DNA of 64,000 nt from Isoetes taiwanensis (GCA_021234155.1 JAJEKV010000028.1:1919199-1983198); one strand, 5' to 3'; shown: positions 1-12,186, numbered from the stretch's first letter. The notes: generated by a model from the sequence alone, not told the origin. Numbers and translations are program-made.

Positions 1-414
1 TGTCTCTACTTTCAAAGAGTGAGATCCAGACCTATATCTTGCAATTGTTCTTCTCATCTGTTTAGAGATAGGAGCATCTAGGTAAAATCTGGGCTTGCAT
101 AAATGTCCTTGAGAACCAGCAGCGCTTACCCTGGTCTGCCAATGTTTTAGACGACACATATGCCAACAAGGGAAGTCTTTTTTGACCTTCTTGTGACTGT
201 CCAAAACGGTGTTAACTTATGTAAATAAGTCACTGTTTGAAAGGCAATTTCAACCTTCAGAGGTTTCGCATTAAATTCAGCAAGCATTATATCATGGGGT
301 ACAGAATGTTTGCTTCTAATCATTCTAGAAAGAAGAGAAATTTGGAGCCTCTCTAGTTGACCCTAGTCATCGGCTCGTAGGTCAACTCCCCATATTTGTG
401 CACCATATTCACTG
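1..414 (-). mobile_element. LINE 3'-region fragment
   Basis: Positions 287-413 closely repeat 1774-1897, and 110-170 repeat 1718-1770, where the sequence encodes the C-terminal part of a LINE ORF2. This is therefore a second partial copy of the same non-LTR element in the same (minus) orientation. No intact reading frame is seen. Its left end is cut by the window. Confidence 0.6.
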
Positions 415-906
415 GAGAAAATACTTTCTCAAGACGGGTACATTCTTAATGGCAAGAATTATAATTCTTGGAAGAATTTGATGGAACCAGTGCTTGAGGT
501 AAAAAATCTATGGGAATATATGAGAATCAGAGACCTCTTACAGTGACATTGAGGAAGCTTATAATCCCCTCTTTGACGAAGGTCCATTCAGAAGGCGAGG
601 TGAAAAGGCACCTGAAGCATCGAAAGAAAGAAAGAATGAACAGAAAGAATGGGATCAAAAGGATCGCTTGACACTCGCCTTTCTCAAGATTTATTGTACT
701 GATGAAGTCAGACAACATATTATTGATGTCGATATTACTGAAAGAAAGAAAGATTTATTAACGTCTACGTAAGACCCAAAGGGTCCATGAGACCATAACA
801 CATACAGAATTCAAGACCTCCAGGAGGAAAACCCTCCTGTTATCTAAAGTATGCAAACAAAAATATTAAGTTAACAAAACCTTATAGTGAAAATCTAAGA
901 ATCTGC

Positions 907-1767
907 TCAGATAGGGTTTGATGGAGATAGCCCATTCGTTCCTGTGACTGCTGCAAAGTGATTCATAATACCCCTTCTTGGTTTGCTTTGATGCTTGATG
1001 CTTGGCCTCTTCTGGAAAGACCTTTTATGTTTCATGGCTGCTGATTGTTTTATCTTCTTAGACAGTGCCATAGTCACCCCTTTAGAGTCAGGATACTTCC
1101 CCTTCCGTGATGACTCCATTATCATCTTATCATCGTTTGACTCGGATGAAAACAAATCAGTTATTTCTGTTTGCTTCACGCCCGTTGGATTCTTTTGGTT
1201 GAGAATATTTCTCCTTTCTAGAGATAGTTCATTTACAAAGCGAGACACACATTTCTGATCGTAATATTCTATCAGCTGTCGTAGAGATGTGGGGTCTCTA
1301 ATGACAATGATATCTGCCTCTAATAATATAGTAGGTTGGGCAGGTTGGGCATTTCCAATCTTCACGACTAACATTTTTCGCCCTACCAAGCTCAATCTGC
1401 AACTGGTGAGATGACACTCTAAACTACCCCATAGAGTTCTCACTTTATTCGGCAGATCAATATCCAAATATTCAGGCCTTACGATGAAACCATCTGCTGA
1501 TATATTTAGGAAGTTATCCTTATAGAATTTCTTTTTAGCAGGCAGATCTTTGACGGGATTTACCCATGTATTTGAAACATAAAGACACTCCAAGTCATGG
1601 CGTATAAGCTGATTAACTTCTTGCTGAGTAAAATTCAGATTATCATCCATTATGCTGTATTGAAAAGGTGGGATATTTTCCATAGAGAAACCCATCTCCG
1701 CAAACAATTTAGATGTCTTTGAGAACCAAGAGCGCTTACCATGGTCTATCAATGTCTTAAACGACAC
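907..1767 (-). pseudogene. LINE ORF2 C-terminal segment
   Basis: This open frame of 286 codons starts with an FKTLIDHGKRSWFSK block like the post-RT tail of LINE ORF2 proteins. It continues through an unusual middle (GRKMLVVKIGNAQPAQPTI) to a basic, lysine- and arginine-rich end. No zinc knuckle is visible. It lies directly downstream of the RT fragment at 1985-2497 and upstream of the LINE 3' terminus at 755, and part of it is repeated at 1-414. I infer an ORF2 tail rather than a host gene. That the frame is still open despite the truncated 5' part suggests a fairly young insertion. Confidence 0.6.
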
Positions 1768-1984
1768 ACATGCATTATATCATGGGGTACAGAATGTTTG
1801 CTTCTGATCATTCTAGAAAGAAGAGAAATTTCGAGCCTCGCCAGTTGACTCCAGTCATCGGCTTGTAGGTCAACTCCCCATATTTGTGCACCATATGAAG
1901 CTCCCGGCTTCACCAAAGTGTCAGACAGGAAGAGCTTTGTATGAACATCATGGAAATGGAGTTGGTAGCACTGTTTTTATAGCT

Positions 1985-2497
1985 TTACAGAGAAGCATAT
2001 CCTTTTGCAATCCTTGCCTGACCAGCCTCCCTCAATCTAAAAAGAAAGCCTGCAAACTCAATACCCAAGTAGGTGTATGTAGAAACAATTTCTACACGTT
2101 GTCCTTGGAAAGTAAAAGAGTTATTTTTCCAATTTTTCCAAGAGGTACTAAATACCATCACTTTGGTCTTGTAGAGATTTACTTGCAACTCTCTATCTTT
2201 GCAAAAGGCTTCTAGGGCAGCCAAATGTTTTTGGAGCCCTTGAGGAGATGGTGAGATTAGAACCATATCATCCGCATAAAGCAAAATTGGAATGCATTCC
2301 TGAGCAAGCATGGTGCCTTCTCCGCCTAAGGACTGAACAAAGTTTTCAAGCTCGTCAATGTAAAGGCCAAATAGGGTAGGGAGAGAGGGGACACCCTTTT
2401 TTAACCCCAATTGTACTGAAAACTTCCTCTGAAAACTGCCCAAATCAGCTCGTGAGAAAGCCCCAACATTTTGAGCCTCTGAAACAACCTGTTCCAA
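1985..2497 (-). pseudogene. LINE reverse transcriptase fragment
   Basis: This 170-codon frame has the RT active-site block LLYADDMVLIS, preceded by a G-x-PSLPTLFGLYIDELENF stretch (RT palm) and followed by LQVNLYKTKVMVF (the NxxKT block of plant and animal LINE RTs). It lacks the N-terminal fingers and the upstream endonuclease, so it cannot be active. It is followed in the same orientation by the ORF2 C-terminal segment at 907-1767. Confidence in the RT call is high; the clade is not resolved. Confidence 0.88.
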
Positions 2498-2640
2498 GGA
2501 ACAGTATCAAAGGCTTTTCGGAAATCAACAAAACAGCAATAAACTTTACTCTTCCTTGCCGTCGCTTCCTCAATGATTGCCCTTAAAGAAAAAATCTGAT
2601 CAATTGTGGATTTCTCCTGAAAAGGGGAAAAAAATTCTTA

Positions 2641-2925
2641 ATGTCTTACCAGAAACCTTAGGGGTCTATTGAGACCAAATAAGTACATCAATTCTTATCA
2701 TCTAGGAGCATTCTCATAGCTTGAAAGTGCTAGGCAGTGCTAAGCCAGTAAAGGAAAAACAGTCGGAAAATATTATGATCTGATGTCTCTGAGGGGTCTT
2801 GTTCTTCCTTTCCAATAAAGTCCTCATGGAGCAGCCTTGCCTTTCTGAGCCGTAGTTGTGATTCTAATTGAGAAAATGATAACTTGATCAGGAATGGTAT
2901 GTTGAGAGTGTGCATATAGGTTCAA
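2641..2925 (-). mobile_element. LINE 3' end, third copy
   Basis: Around 2641-2676 the plus strand reads cttaatgtcttaccag then accttaggggtctattgagacc. This aligns with the LINE terminus at 755-795 and keeps a short ACC-CCTAA-GGT hairpin in the sense strand. The next 250 bases are probably the body of this copy, but no domain is recognisable. The truncated 5' end of the copy at 755-2640 abuts it. Confidence 0.45.
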
Positions 2926-3030
2926 ATTTTCCACGTTGGACATTTTTTGGATGGTTTTGAACCTGATTAGCGACAACTATTTTGCAAAACACAAGCAAAA
3001 TCAGGAACACATTAAGACAATTCAAAAATA

Positions 3031-3133
3031 AAGAAGCAGCTGCAGCAGCAGCACACTTGACAATAAGACAATACAAATTGTTGAACCACTTTCGACGAAT
3101 CAAGAAGCAGCTGCAGCAGCAGCACACTTGACA
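3031..3133. repeat. 71-bp-spaced direct repeat with CAG/GCA core
   Basis: A 32-base sequence beginning aagaagcagctgcagcagca occurs at 3031-3062 and again at 3102-3133. The 71-base period makes it a partial tandem duplication. Read on the minus strand it gives alanine runs, but no credible gene surrounds it. Confidence 0.8.
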
Positions 3134-4123
3134 TCCACTGGAGATTAACTGGTTTTAATGTGTTCCAACTTTTCGATTATAGTTTTTGAATTGTAGAGAA
3201 AGAATTACTTTAATCCTTGAGCTTATCCAGTGTAACTGATGCGGGAAAGAACGGAAGAAAATAATCCTTAGTTTATGTGATTGATTGGATATTCAAATAC
3301 CCTGGCTGTTTAAGGAAGCAATCTGTGAAATAATCCTTGTAGATTGAGCTCCTTGAAAGGCATCCATGTGCTCTAATCATGCCGATTAATCCAGCTGAAA
3401 GATGATATTGAAATAATGATGTACCGATCTCCTCCTGAGAAGCCCATATATTTGAACACCTTCACCATCTACGGGTAGCTTCCTTAAGTGATTTATTCAA
3501 AAAGTATGAGCTGGAAAACGGCCCGAATTTGCGCGTTCTAATCGTGGATTGATGCACCGAAGTTTTTAATCATTCTATACAGCATGACCCGTCACACCGT
3601 CTGTCATTGTGTGCCTCAACATCTCGTGCCCCCGACATCAGATTGGGTTCATTCATCTTCCCGGATATTTCGTGCCCAAACTCGTGTGCTGGCTTGATCA
3701 ATGTACCAAACAAAAAGTCCTTAGTGTTTGCATCATAAAATGCCCTAGAAGGGCTGGTATTAAGGACCTTAGCAATTATGTATTGAATATTGAGAAGGAA
3801 GCAGGTCGGGACATGACATGGAAAGTTACATACGATGCATCAGGAGCAAGACTTTCTTGAAATGATGAATGTTTAGTAGTAAATGACTTTCTTTGTGAAT
3901 GGTACCCTTCAGTATTGTTTTGATAATTGTTAACATATGTGATCATTAATTGTTTCGGTACCCTGCTTCTGACTATTGAAAAGTCTAAATGCATCTACCT
4001 ATCTACTTTGCAAGCTGGCCAATATGTATTTGTTTTACAGGAAGTAATTTACCTCTTGTCTAGTAGGCCCAACTTATTATATTCGCAGTTGATGTGCTGA
4101 CACTTCTCTTTTTGTGTCATTAG
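3134..4123. other. TASH3 intron or 5' flank, no gene seen
   Basis: This stretch ends in a good polypyrimidine tract and AG acceptor at 4122-4123, so at least its right part is intron of the TASH3 gene. I looked here for the conserved exon preceding the YRxRH block. Only a poor resemblance appears near 4040-4090, and it is interrupted by stops. The upstream exons must lie left of the LINE cluster or be missing. Confidence 0.5.
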
Positions 4124-5505
4124 TGCGGGGCTCCTAAATATATACCGCAATCGTCATCATATTCAAGCTGCTACAGGTTACAATGATCCTGCTGTTGCAA
4201 CAGGAATTGCTGACCTGGTTCTTCCACCAAGCAGACCGCTTCAATATCCATCTATACAGACTGAAGAAATTAAAGCACCCTCTCCGCGTTCTGCTGATAG
4301 CTTGTGGATGGGACCATCGACTGGAGAAGATTTGGTTGGCTAAATAGACTTACTAATATCACAATAAATGATTAATATGCATGCCCTAATTGTTTTATCC
4401 GTTTTTAGGTGAGAGATTTTCTTGGAGGAAAAGGAACGGATGCCCCTGAGGTGGAGGAAGACATTACAAATGCTCGAACATCAATTAACTATGATGATAT
4501 GTGGGCAAAGACCTTGCTTGAGACATCTGATACTGAGGTGAGATTTCTGATTTACTGTGCGTTTAACAATCTGGATTTCTGAAGAAGAAACAGGGGTCGA
4601 CAACAAGGGGGTAATTCCATATAATATAGAATAACAAGCATACGTATATAGCAATCTTTGGTCAATATGGTTCTCCTTTAAGCATGTTATCACATACAGA
4701 CTCTTGATGATAACTCGTCTGGATCATCATCTCCGGAATCAACGGCATCGTTTGAGACATCAGCATCATCACAATTTGGAAGTTCACGTTATCCTTCAAT
4801 ATTCGGCAGCTCAACAGCATCGGCCTTTAACCATAACGCGCGTTGGGTAATATTTATAATTTCTGGCATTTTTTCTTATACCTACTTTACGTAGTATTAG
4901 AGGATGTTATTGGTTCTTCTCTTATTGCATTGTTCTGCACAGGAAGAACATAAGGTACCATCAAGATTAGGTACACTTTCGGAAGATAGACCTTCAAAGG
5001 AGGTGACTTCTGCTATATCCTTTGGTAGTATCATCAGAACTTTTTCTTGTCCTCATTGTGCACTGGAAAACTTTCAGGTTGGGCCTTCTGATGATGTACA
5101 GCCTTGGAACTCAACTACATTGAGGCAAGATTTCACGGAAACTGTAGATGGGCAAGGAGATGACACCTCTTCCCAAACTGGTGTTCAAGCTGGGAAAGCT
5201 CTTTATGATTTTACTGCAGGGGGCGATGATGAGGTAACATCTGATATCTGTTGTCACTGACATGAACAACAATATTAATATAACTTTTGCCTCAGTTAAG
5301 TATAGTTGCAGGGGAGGAGCTTGATATCGAATACGAAGTGGATGGCTGGTATTATGTAAGAAATCCTGCTTGTGATTTCTTTGCTACCCTTTTGACTTGT
5401 CTTCATCTAACCAGAATCTTCTATCAAATATAGGTGCGCAAGAAAAGGCCTGGAAGAGATGGCAAGATTTCGGGTCTTGTACCTGTTTTGTACATTACAT
5501 CATGA
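4124..5505 (+). CDS. TASH3: TPLATE complex subunit TASH3, C-terminal exons (partial)
   Basis: TASH3 is the SH3-domain subunit of the plant TPLATE (TSET) complex in clathrin-mediated endocytosis at the plasma membrane. Seven exons join in frame: 4124-4334, 4409-4537, 4700-4846, 4943-5002, 5078-5233, 5296-5355 and 5434-5505 (stop TGA). All introns are GT-AG. They give about 277 residues. Blocks that match the family are YRNRHHIQAATGYNDPAVAT, INYDDMWAKTLLETSDTE, a serine-rich linker, and a C-terminal SH3 domain starting ALYDFTAGGDDE and ending RDGKISGLVPVLYI. The first base of exon 1 completes a split codon, so more exons exist upstream. LINE fragments fill the upstream interval. The Arabidopsis counterpart is known to be AT2G07360. 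Whether the whole gene is intact cannot be judged here. Confidence 0.9.
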
Positions 5506-7072
5506 AGGAAAAAGAATCATGCAATATTCCCTTTGGTGGTGAAGCATCTGCGCTTCTGGCTTCTGCATTTCTTTTTGCCAGCAAGCTTTGCACTGGTGTT
5601 CTAATTATAGTGAAGGCAATATCAAAGTTTTGATATCTTATATGTACCTTCATTCAGGCTCTTGCTCTTTGGGGGCTGGTTTATGTGATTGTTTATCCCT
5701 TGTGAAATGCAATAGCTTCAGTGCCTTACCGCTCTTTCTAAGGGTTATATTTGCATTGAAGCAGGTGATGGTAGACAACTGTGAGCCAACTTTGCACCTT
5801 AGATGAGTAGTTCGTTTTGATAAGTCGATTTTTAACAGCCATAGATGGAATAAGCAAGTGGATGTCATGTTCGAATACTTCTTGTCAGCAAAAAATGATT
5901 CCTTGTCAGGCCAGGTTAAAATGTGCTTTTGAAAATTGTCCACTTGCAAATCCCGTAAGATTTGGCTCTTTGATACATGCACATGCAATATTTCTGTCTA
6001 GTTTCTCTATTACACAAGGGCGAACCCTGTGACTTTTGGTTTGTAGTCTGTCAAAATGGAAATAGCTCTGATTTAAAAGGTGCCTATGAGCAGCATGAGC
6101 TCCCACATCTGGCCCAGGGTCATTTAGGTAGCAGGAAGTGGAAAGTTGACTGCACTAGCACGCTCCAATTGTAGAAAAAGTCACTGGCATTCCTGATAAT
6201 TTGAATAAAATCATTCAGTAGCTTTGACTACGACTATGAAAATCAAGAGCATTCTTGACTCTGAATGACGAAGAATATTAACCGTGCAACTTCTGCGAGT
6301 GCCTTATTAGCACCTTATTTAATCTTAATTTTGGGTTTGGCTGTGTTATGCGTGTAAATATTATGATTCCTCATCTTGCCTTCTCCTTCTCTAGGATTGA
6401 CTGCCCGTGGATCTTCCCAACTTGTTCACAATAATTTGTAATACCGTAAGGTAATTTCTCCTTGCTATAAAGTCTTCATGCCATAAGAACACCAGCACTA
6501 GATCGATCCAACACTTACGTATGACATCAATCAAGCAGATTGATTACCTACCAGCTTGCATATGACATCAAGTTATCCCTCTTACATTTGTGCTCATAAA
6601 GTAAGGTTGCAATTTATTTTCTGTTGGATTTTACATTGGAGGATTTTTAATCCTAATATTCCAGGAAAAGCTATCCATTCTAATCGGTCTACCCATCCTA
6701 ATTGGTCTACCCATAGCATAAAGAAAGATCTCAGCCCTTCATGTTGTAACCATTAACAAATTCAAGAAATATGGTGCGTACACGTGGCATGAGCATAATA
6801 CAACAAGTATAGAGGAGTCACAATTGTAACACACATTGAAACCTGAGCAAGTGACGAGAAGGTTACATGAAAAGCAACACAGCATACCACAATATATTCG
6901 GGAAAGTCAAAACTGTTATGTACAAAAGCAATATCAAGGTTGCTTTTTGTGTAAGTCAACTAAAGCATATCAAAAGCATAAACGGTTCACATTACAACAA
7001 GCTGCAAGCTTGCTTTCGAGAGAAGCAACAGAAACAACAAAATTGCAAATACAAGAAGGAGCTCCATGTCAA
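5506..7072. other. Intergenic, 3' flank of TASH3
   Basis: Only short frames without recognisable domains are present on either strand. Two near-repeats of a tatgacatcaa motif lie at about 6520 and 6560, and a short attggtctacccat duplication at about 6690-6715. The first few hundred bases probably hold the TASH3 3' UTR. I see nothing else I can support. Confidence 0.5.
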
Positions 7073-8000
7073 TCAAGGACAACGCCAGATCATGGCCGCA
7101 TCGTGTTGGGATGAGCAGATGCAAGCCTTGCCGGAGCTAGACAAGCTCGCACGTGATTCAAACACCCTTCTATCCCATACTGAAACATGAACATCTGGAT
7201 CGTCTATTGCTGTCAAAGCTTCTTCCAAGATGTCCATTACACTGGTTAAACTAACAGATAAAGTCTGGACAATCCGCCAGGTCTGTGCTTTCATCCGTTC
7301 CACATTAAAAAGCCGTGCTGCGAATAAAGGAGCCGCCTCTTCGATAGCGTGGCGTTCTACAGATTCAACATCCAAGGAAATACAAGTAGAGAATGGAGGT
7401 GGAGGAGTGGCATCACTCTCCCCCGGCTCTGCTGTGCTGCCAACATGGGTCATGCAAAAAAAGGTTCAACTAATTAGCAAGATCAAACATGACCAACAAG
7501 AAACAACTCACGAATTCATACTATCCAATATGAAAGCCATGGTCCCGGGCATCTAAAGGAATGTAATCTTGAAAGCAAGACTGGCTGAAGCAAAATGCAA
7601 GGAATTCGTCCTCCATCTAGCAGCTCCTGCACTTTGCTCTTAGGGGGCCTTCCCTCATCAACAAAATCAAGCATACCCTGTTCGGAACTAACCTTTCTAG
7701 CAAATCTCTTCAGCATGGAGACACTCTGAAACATACCTCTATTAGCTTCCACAGACCCTTGGCTGCTCGGCATGACCTTCCAGAACACACAGACACATCA
7801 AAATTGACAGCTCCTACCCATATGGAAGGAACAGGCTGATTGCCGCTAACAAAATCGGCAAATTGCTCCCAGGCGTGAGGCCTGCTAGGAGATTCCTGCC
7901 AAGCACCTGCTTCTGTTTGTGGCATCGGCCGATTCATGCCAAGCGTTTCTGCTAGAGCTTTTCTATTTCTGTTCGTGGCTAATCGGCTAGTCATATTCAA
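7073..8000 (-). other. Unassigned minus-strand coding traces, possibly multi-exon
   Basis: Three minus-strand frames follow each other. The first is 7710-8000, with a PHAWEQFADFVSGNQPVPS block. The second is 7516-7788; after a ttcag acceptor at about 7727 it carries SMLKRFARKVSSEQGMLDF and SKVQELLDGGRIPC. The third is 7073-7453; after a ggcag acceptor at about 7440 it carries STAEPGESDATPPPPFS and an amphipathic segment WRIVQTLSVSLTSVMDIL. The middle frame could end at a GTATGA donor near 7527. The composition looks protein-coding. I do not recognise the family and cannot prove the splicing. It may be a small lineage-specific gene or an old transposon ORF. Confidence 0.35.
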
Positions 8001-8048
8001 CCATAGCCCAGGAAAAACCCCATTTTGATGGTCTAAACAATAGCCACG

Positions 8049-8051
<3 letters not shown>

Positions 8052-8084
<33 letters not shown>
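8052..8084 (+). repeat. Poly(A) run of 33
   Basis: An uninterrupted run of about 33 A residues. It could be the tail of a retroposed sequence, but the 500 bases to its left show no LINE or SINE features. Confidence 0.85.
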
Positions 8085-8086
<2 letters not shown>

Positions 8087-8537
8087 ACACACGCCCAAGG
8101 ACTTCATTGGGAAACCTACTCTAATATATAATTCATAATGTCTTGAGTATCGGATCTTAGGGTCCGGTGACATGATGGTGTCAACAGGTTCACAAGCCAT
8201 CAATCATAGAAATGGAAGGGGTCACATGCCAAATTTTGACAGCGAAGAAGCCCTGTTGATAGCAATCTGTTCAACGGGCTCCTGCATCGGTTGGAAGCAT
8301 TGCCGTCAACAGGGATTTCAGAGATGAGGACAGCTGGAAGATTTTCTAGCACTTGGCAACAATCTACTGGATCACAGACAGATGCGCCAAATTTTCTTGC
8401 TTCCGGTCTTTCTTTGCAACGTGGAAGCCTTACTTTGACAGGATCATGTAACCCGAGCAAAAAAATTGTTTCAGGTCAACGACAAAGAATCCCTGTTACC
8501 AGCTTCATGTGACCTGACCCTTATTCTCTTTATCTTA

Positions 8538-9023
8538 GGGTGTATTCGCACCCATGGTTAAATTTGGTTAAGTTAACTTTTACCATTAAGTTAAGTTAAT
8601 ACTAACCTGGTGATTGCATTCGCACCAAAGCTAGTTAAAAATTTTAGTTAGGCTAACTTAACGGAAAACCATTTCCACTCGTTTATTAAAAAAATTTGGT
8701 TAAAAAATAACTTAACTAGCTAACTAAATGCTTTTAAACATGTCTAGTTAAGTTAGCCAAAGGCATAAACAGTTATAAGCACATTTAATTAAACTTAAAG
8801 TGACCTCTATGAGGTCATTTTAACTTTTAGTGCTAATTTTTAATTTAGTTAACTTTTAGTTAATTTTACTAACTTAACTGAACATTTAGTTAGTGTTTTT
8901 GGTTAAAAAAGTGAACTAAATTTTTAACTATATTTCTTAACTATATGCTAACTTAACTAGTGGCGCGAATGTAAATTTAGTTAAAAACCATATTTTAAAT
9001 TAACTGCATGTGCGAATGTTCCC
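8538..9023. mobile_element. Tourist-like (PIF/Harbinger) MITE
   Basis: The element begins GGGTGTATTCGCAC and ends in the inverted form GTGCGAATGTTCCC. It is flanked on both sides by the 3-base duplication TTA (8535-8537 and 9024-9026). Its 486-bp interior is AT-rich and built of many GTTAA/TTAAC motifs, with an inner copy of ATTCGCACC near 8618 and GCGAATGTAAATTT near 8966. Length, TTA duplication and absence of coding capacity fit a non-autonomous PIF/Harbinger element. The transposase source is not in the window. Confidence 0.85.
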
Positions 9024-9524
9024 TTAGAATCCTGTTACCCTCCGCATCCTCCCTCATCCCATTGTTCATTAATAGAAGAGGTGAACTCAAAGAAGTTTCG
9101 GTCATTTCCTGATGAATTGTGCATTTTTACGTTGTGTTAGATGCTATCGTAAATTCAGAAGATGTATCAGCAACATGCTTGACGGCATTTCAGCTTTAAA
9201 GTAAAGAAGTCTTTGACATGCTTGATTTCCCTCTAAACTGAATTGATTTACCAAAATGCAATTCTTTCAACATTGGAGCTTTGTAAAACACAGCCAAAAT
9301 GAGGCATGCTCTTAGAAAGCGTTTTGGTCATCATTTAACTTCGAGATTTCAAGTTGCATGTTTGCTTCTTTGTTCTGCGTACTTTTTTCTCCTTTCAACT
9401 TGTGAAGGATCAAGTTATAAGCGATGAACCAGTATATGCATGTGCCCCAAATTACGTCGATGATTGCTTGAAAGACAGCTTTTCTTCTTACATATTTTAA
9501 TGCTACACAACAATCTGGGTAGCC

Positions 9525-12186
9525 TTATTTAAAAAAGAACTTCCAAATCTCCCTTACATTTGATGAACCATCTGCAAACTCTGCCACTAGATGTGCACCA
9601 AGGATACCTGAGAAGAATAAGAAATATGAATTAGACAGGATTTAGCATCATAGAGCTCGTCTTCCTGCAACACATACCATCCTCCTCGATAAGATGCTTG
9701 AACTGCCGAGTTCCACCACCCACTCCAAAGTAATGCTTTTTACCAGATACATATACAACTCCATAATAAGGCCGAAGACACTGCAAAATTCAGAAGATTG
9801 AAGTATTTGCTTTGTCTGCATATTGATGAAGTTTCGAACAACTAGAATATCTCTTACCAATTTAAGTAATGAATAGAGCTTGGGAAGAGATGACTGCGAG
9901 TAAACAGTTTCTGACATGAGTATAATATCATAACCTGCATTACTTGCACCATCTTTGCTTCTTTCACAAGCCCTGGACACGAAGTGTCGCCTTGACCGAT
10001 ATCGAGAGTCACTACCATCGGCCTCTTCGTTAGAGGCGGTATCCTTTTGCGCCCGAGAAACAGAGGAGTCATTCTCATCCTCTGCTGTTGATTCAAGGGA
10101 CTGTGGCTCAACCAATGATAGCAGTGAATGTACATTTGACCAATCTCCAGCATAATAACAAACTTCAGGACATATTGGATTCGACCTTGTAGGCGTTAAC
10201 GAACCATTCCCTTGAGAAAGGCGAGCTTGAGCATACTCTATATTTGCATTCACATTTGGAATGGTAAGCTTCTGCAAGACTTCAGCATTGAAGTCTTGAA
10301 AATGAACAACAGATGCACCCTGGATATACAGAGCAATGGCTTCAAATAAAAATCACACAAAAGCTTCAGTAAACATATGATCTACCTTTATGCATGCAAA
10401 AATTCCTGGAAGACCATGGCCACATCCAACCTGTTTAAAGGGAAACAGTATATATCGATTACTTCATGCAACGCCCCAATCATCCATTGCAATAGCAAGC
10501 AAATAACCTCTAGCACATGCTTTCCCCTGAATGATAGTTGGCCATCCTGTATTTCACGTCGCAGAGTATCTACAAGATCAGTTGAACCTTCCCAGAGTTT
10601 TAGCCCCCCTGCAATATTCTTAAATTTAACAAATAGGAAAGACGGCAGAGAATAAGACAAGGATGGTAAATTTATATACCTTCGTACCTGCCAGGGACAA
10701 GATCGGAGTTCTGTATTCCAAATACTTCTGCAGTGCTTACACGACCCTGCAAATAATATGAGCCCTTTATTATTGTCATTCTTAACTGGGGGTCCACATT
10801 TTCATACAAGAAGTATTTTGTATCTTTATGCCTTCCTTTTTTCCTTCTTATATGGGTGAAGGAAAAATAACTTCAAAGAACATGATAGCTGATATGACAC
10901 TGACTATCACTAGCTGCAACCATATCCCACCTACTTTCCCCCCAATTTGAATGCCAAGTGCACAAGACAACCAATTGCTATGATAGCATATATTTAGAAG
11001 GAAATCATCAAAAGACACGTGATCCAGAGCCACAGAATTTTCAAATAGAGCAATGCCATTGCTCTGCATTCACCATTACTAAATGAGGAATAATGCTATG
11101 TTTGATATTTCATAGTTGAGATGCAATTTGGTTAGTAAAAGTTCAGAATTCAGTGATCTCAATGCCACAAACAGTTGCTTTCAGAGTTCAAGACCCACAA
11201 TGTGGCTTTTGGTACTTGCATAACAAATTATGGTGGTAGATGCAATCGTGGCATTCAGCAAGCAATAATGATCCCAGATCATAGGAAGCCTTGAAACCAT
11301 GTGAAAAAGATCATGAAACTTAGAACTCAATGCATGTTACTACCAGATATGTGGTACGCCACCTTGAATCACACTGACATAAAGAAGATCAAAGCCTTTG
11401 ACATCAGAAATTTTTATTCCCCTAGACGACTAAGAAAGATTGAGAATCTCTTAATAGAAGCACATGACAGTAGACAGCAACATGGGAACTTCACGTCCAT
11501 GATGATAGATCAGGTGCAACATGCCTCCCATATATAACCTCATAACCAACAGCTGAACATCAGCCGCAAACAAAGCATCAATTGCTGGAATCATCACTCA
11601 GTCCCATAAATTTGTGTCAATACGGATACCCATCCTCCAATAATCTCTACATATAACATGCTACGAGTATCAACACTTACTTTCAGCAATGTAAGACCTC
11701 CATTCAGGGTGACTGGGTCAGTTTTGAATGGCTTCTGCTCCTGCCAAAACATGAGAAGACAAACTAGATGAGCGCAATAAAACAAACAAATATTTAGCCA
11801 AAGTGTCTTCAAATTCAGCATGCCCATATGGAGAAGTAGAGGATATGCAAGGAAAACGGTAATGAAGCAAACCCCATCCACCTCTTTCTGGATTAATTGT
11901 GATGTAATATAAGTGGAAATGTGAAAAGCCATCTCAGATGAAGTAAACAATCAAAATTTCCATGAATCTACAAAAGGATAGAACAATATAAAAACAGCAT
12001 GATAAAAAAAGTAACCTGTAAAGGGAAGACTTCTTGGGGTGGAGGTGGATGGGGAAGCGAGTCTTCATTCTCGCTCTCAGTCTCAAAACCAAAACACAGA
12101 GGTGAGCGACCTTTGTCGGAGCTGGGAGCAGAACTCTGAATAGACAGACCAGGCAGACAGGCCAGAATCGAATGCCCCTTTGTCAT
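9525..12186 (-). CDS. METTL18-like protein-histidine N-methyltransferase
   Basis: SAM-dependent methyltransferase of the METTL18/Hpm1 family (plant member AT2G43320). The animal and yeast members methylate a histidine of ribosomal protein uL3. Eight exons read in frame on the minus strand: 12186-12016, 11740-11681, 10746-10680, 10608-10508, 10430-10386, 10319-9858, 9780-9678 and 9607-9525. All have GT-AG borders and together give 363 residues. The N-terminus MTKGHSILACLPGL matches the plant family start. GGLKLWEGSTDLVDTL precedes motif I (VGCGHGLPG, residues 134-142). Then come VHFQDFN (motif II), YDIILMSETVYS (post-motif), KKHYFGVGGGTRQF and a C-terminal IWKFFFK. A Ser/Asp/Glu-rich insert of roughly 60 residues sits between AGDWSNV and the SETVY block. 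No stop or frameshift is present, so the gene is likely functional. The start codon is the first ATG of the exon that carries the conserved N-terminus. Confidence 0.92.

Larger units (their letters stand above)
755..2640 (-). mobile_element. 5'-truncated LINE (non-LTR retrotransposon)
   Basis: In sense direction the element runs from about 2640 down to 755. It holds a reverse transcriptase fragment (1985-2497), a C-terminal ORF2 segment (907-1767), a 3' hairpin (GACCC-TTT-GGGTC) and the terminal motif GTAGACGTTAATAAA. A (CTTT)n tail follows; on the plus strand this is the gaaagaaagaaag run just below 755. The 5' part (endonuclease, ORF1) is missing. Three other copies in the window (ends near 2640, 48940 and 56230) share the terminal motif. 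Confidence 0.8.

Noticed and set aside
4030-4095. Possible upstream TASH3 exon (NLPL-like block after a ttttacag acceptor)
   Set aside because: In-frame stops follow at once and it cannot be joined to the next exon with correct phase.
8052-8084. Poly(A) run as the tail of a retrogene
   Set aside because: No reverse-transcribed gene body or target duplication is visible on its left.
10377-10655. Plus-strand frames inside the METTL18-like gene
   Set aside because: They are antisense shadows of conserved exons and introns of the minus-strand gene.
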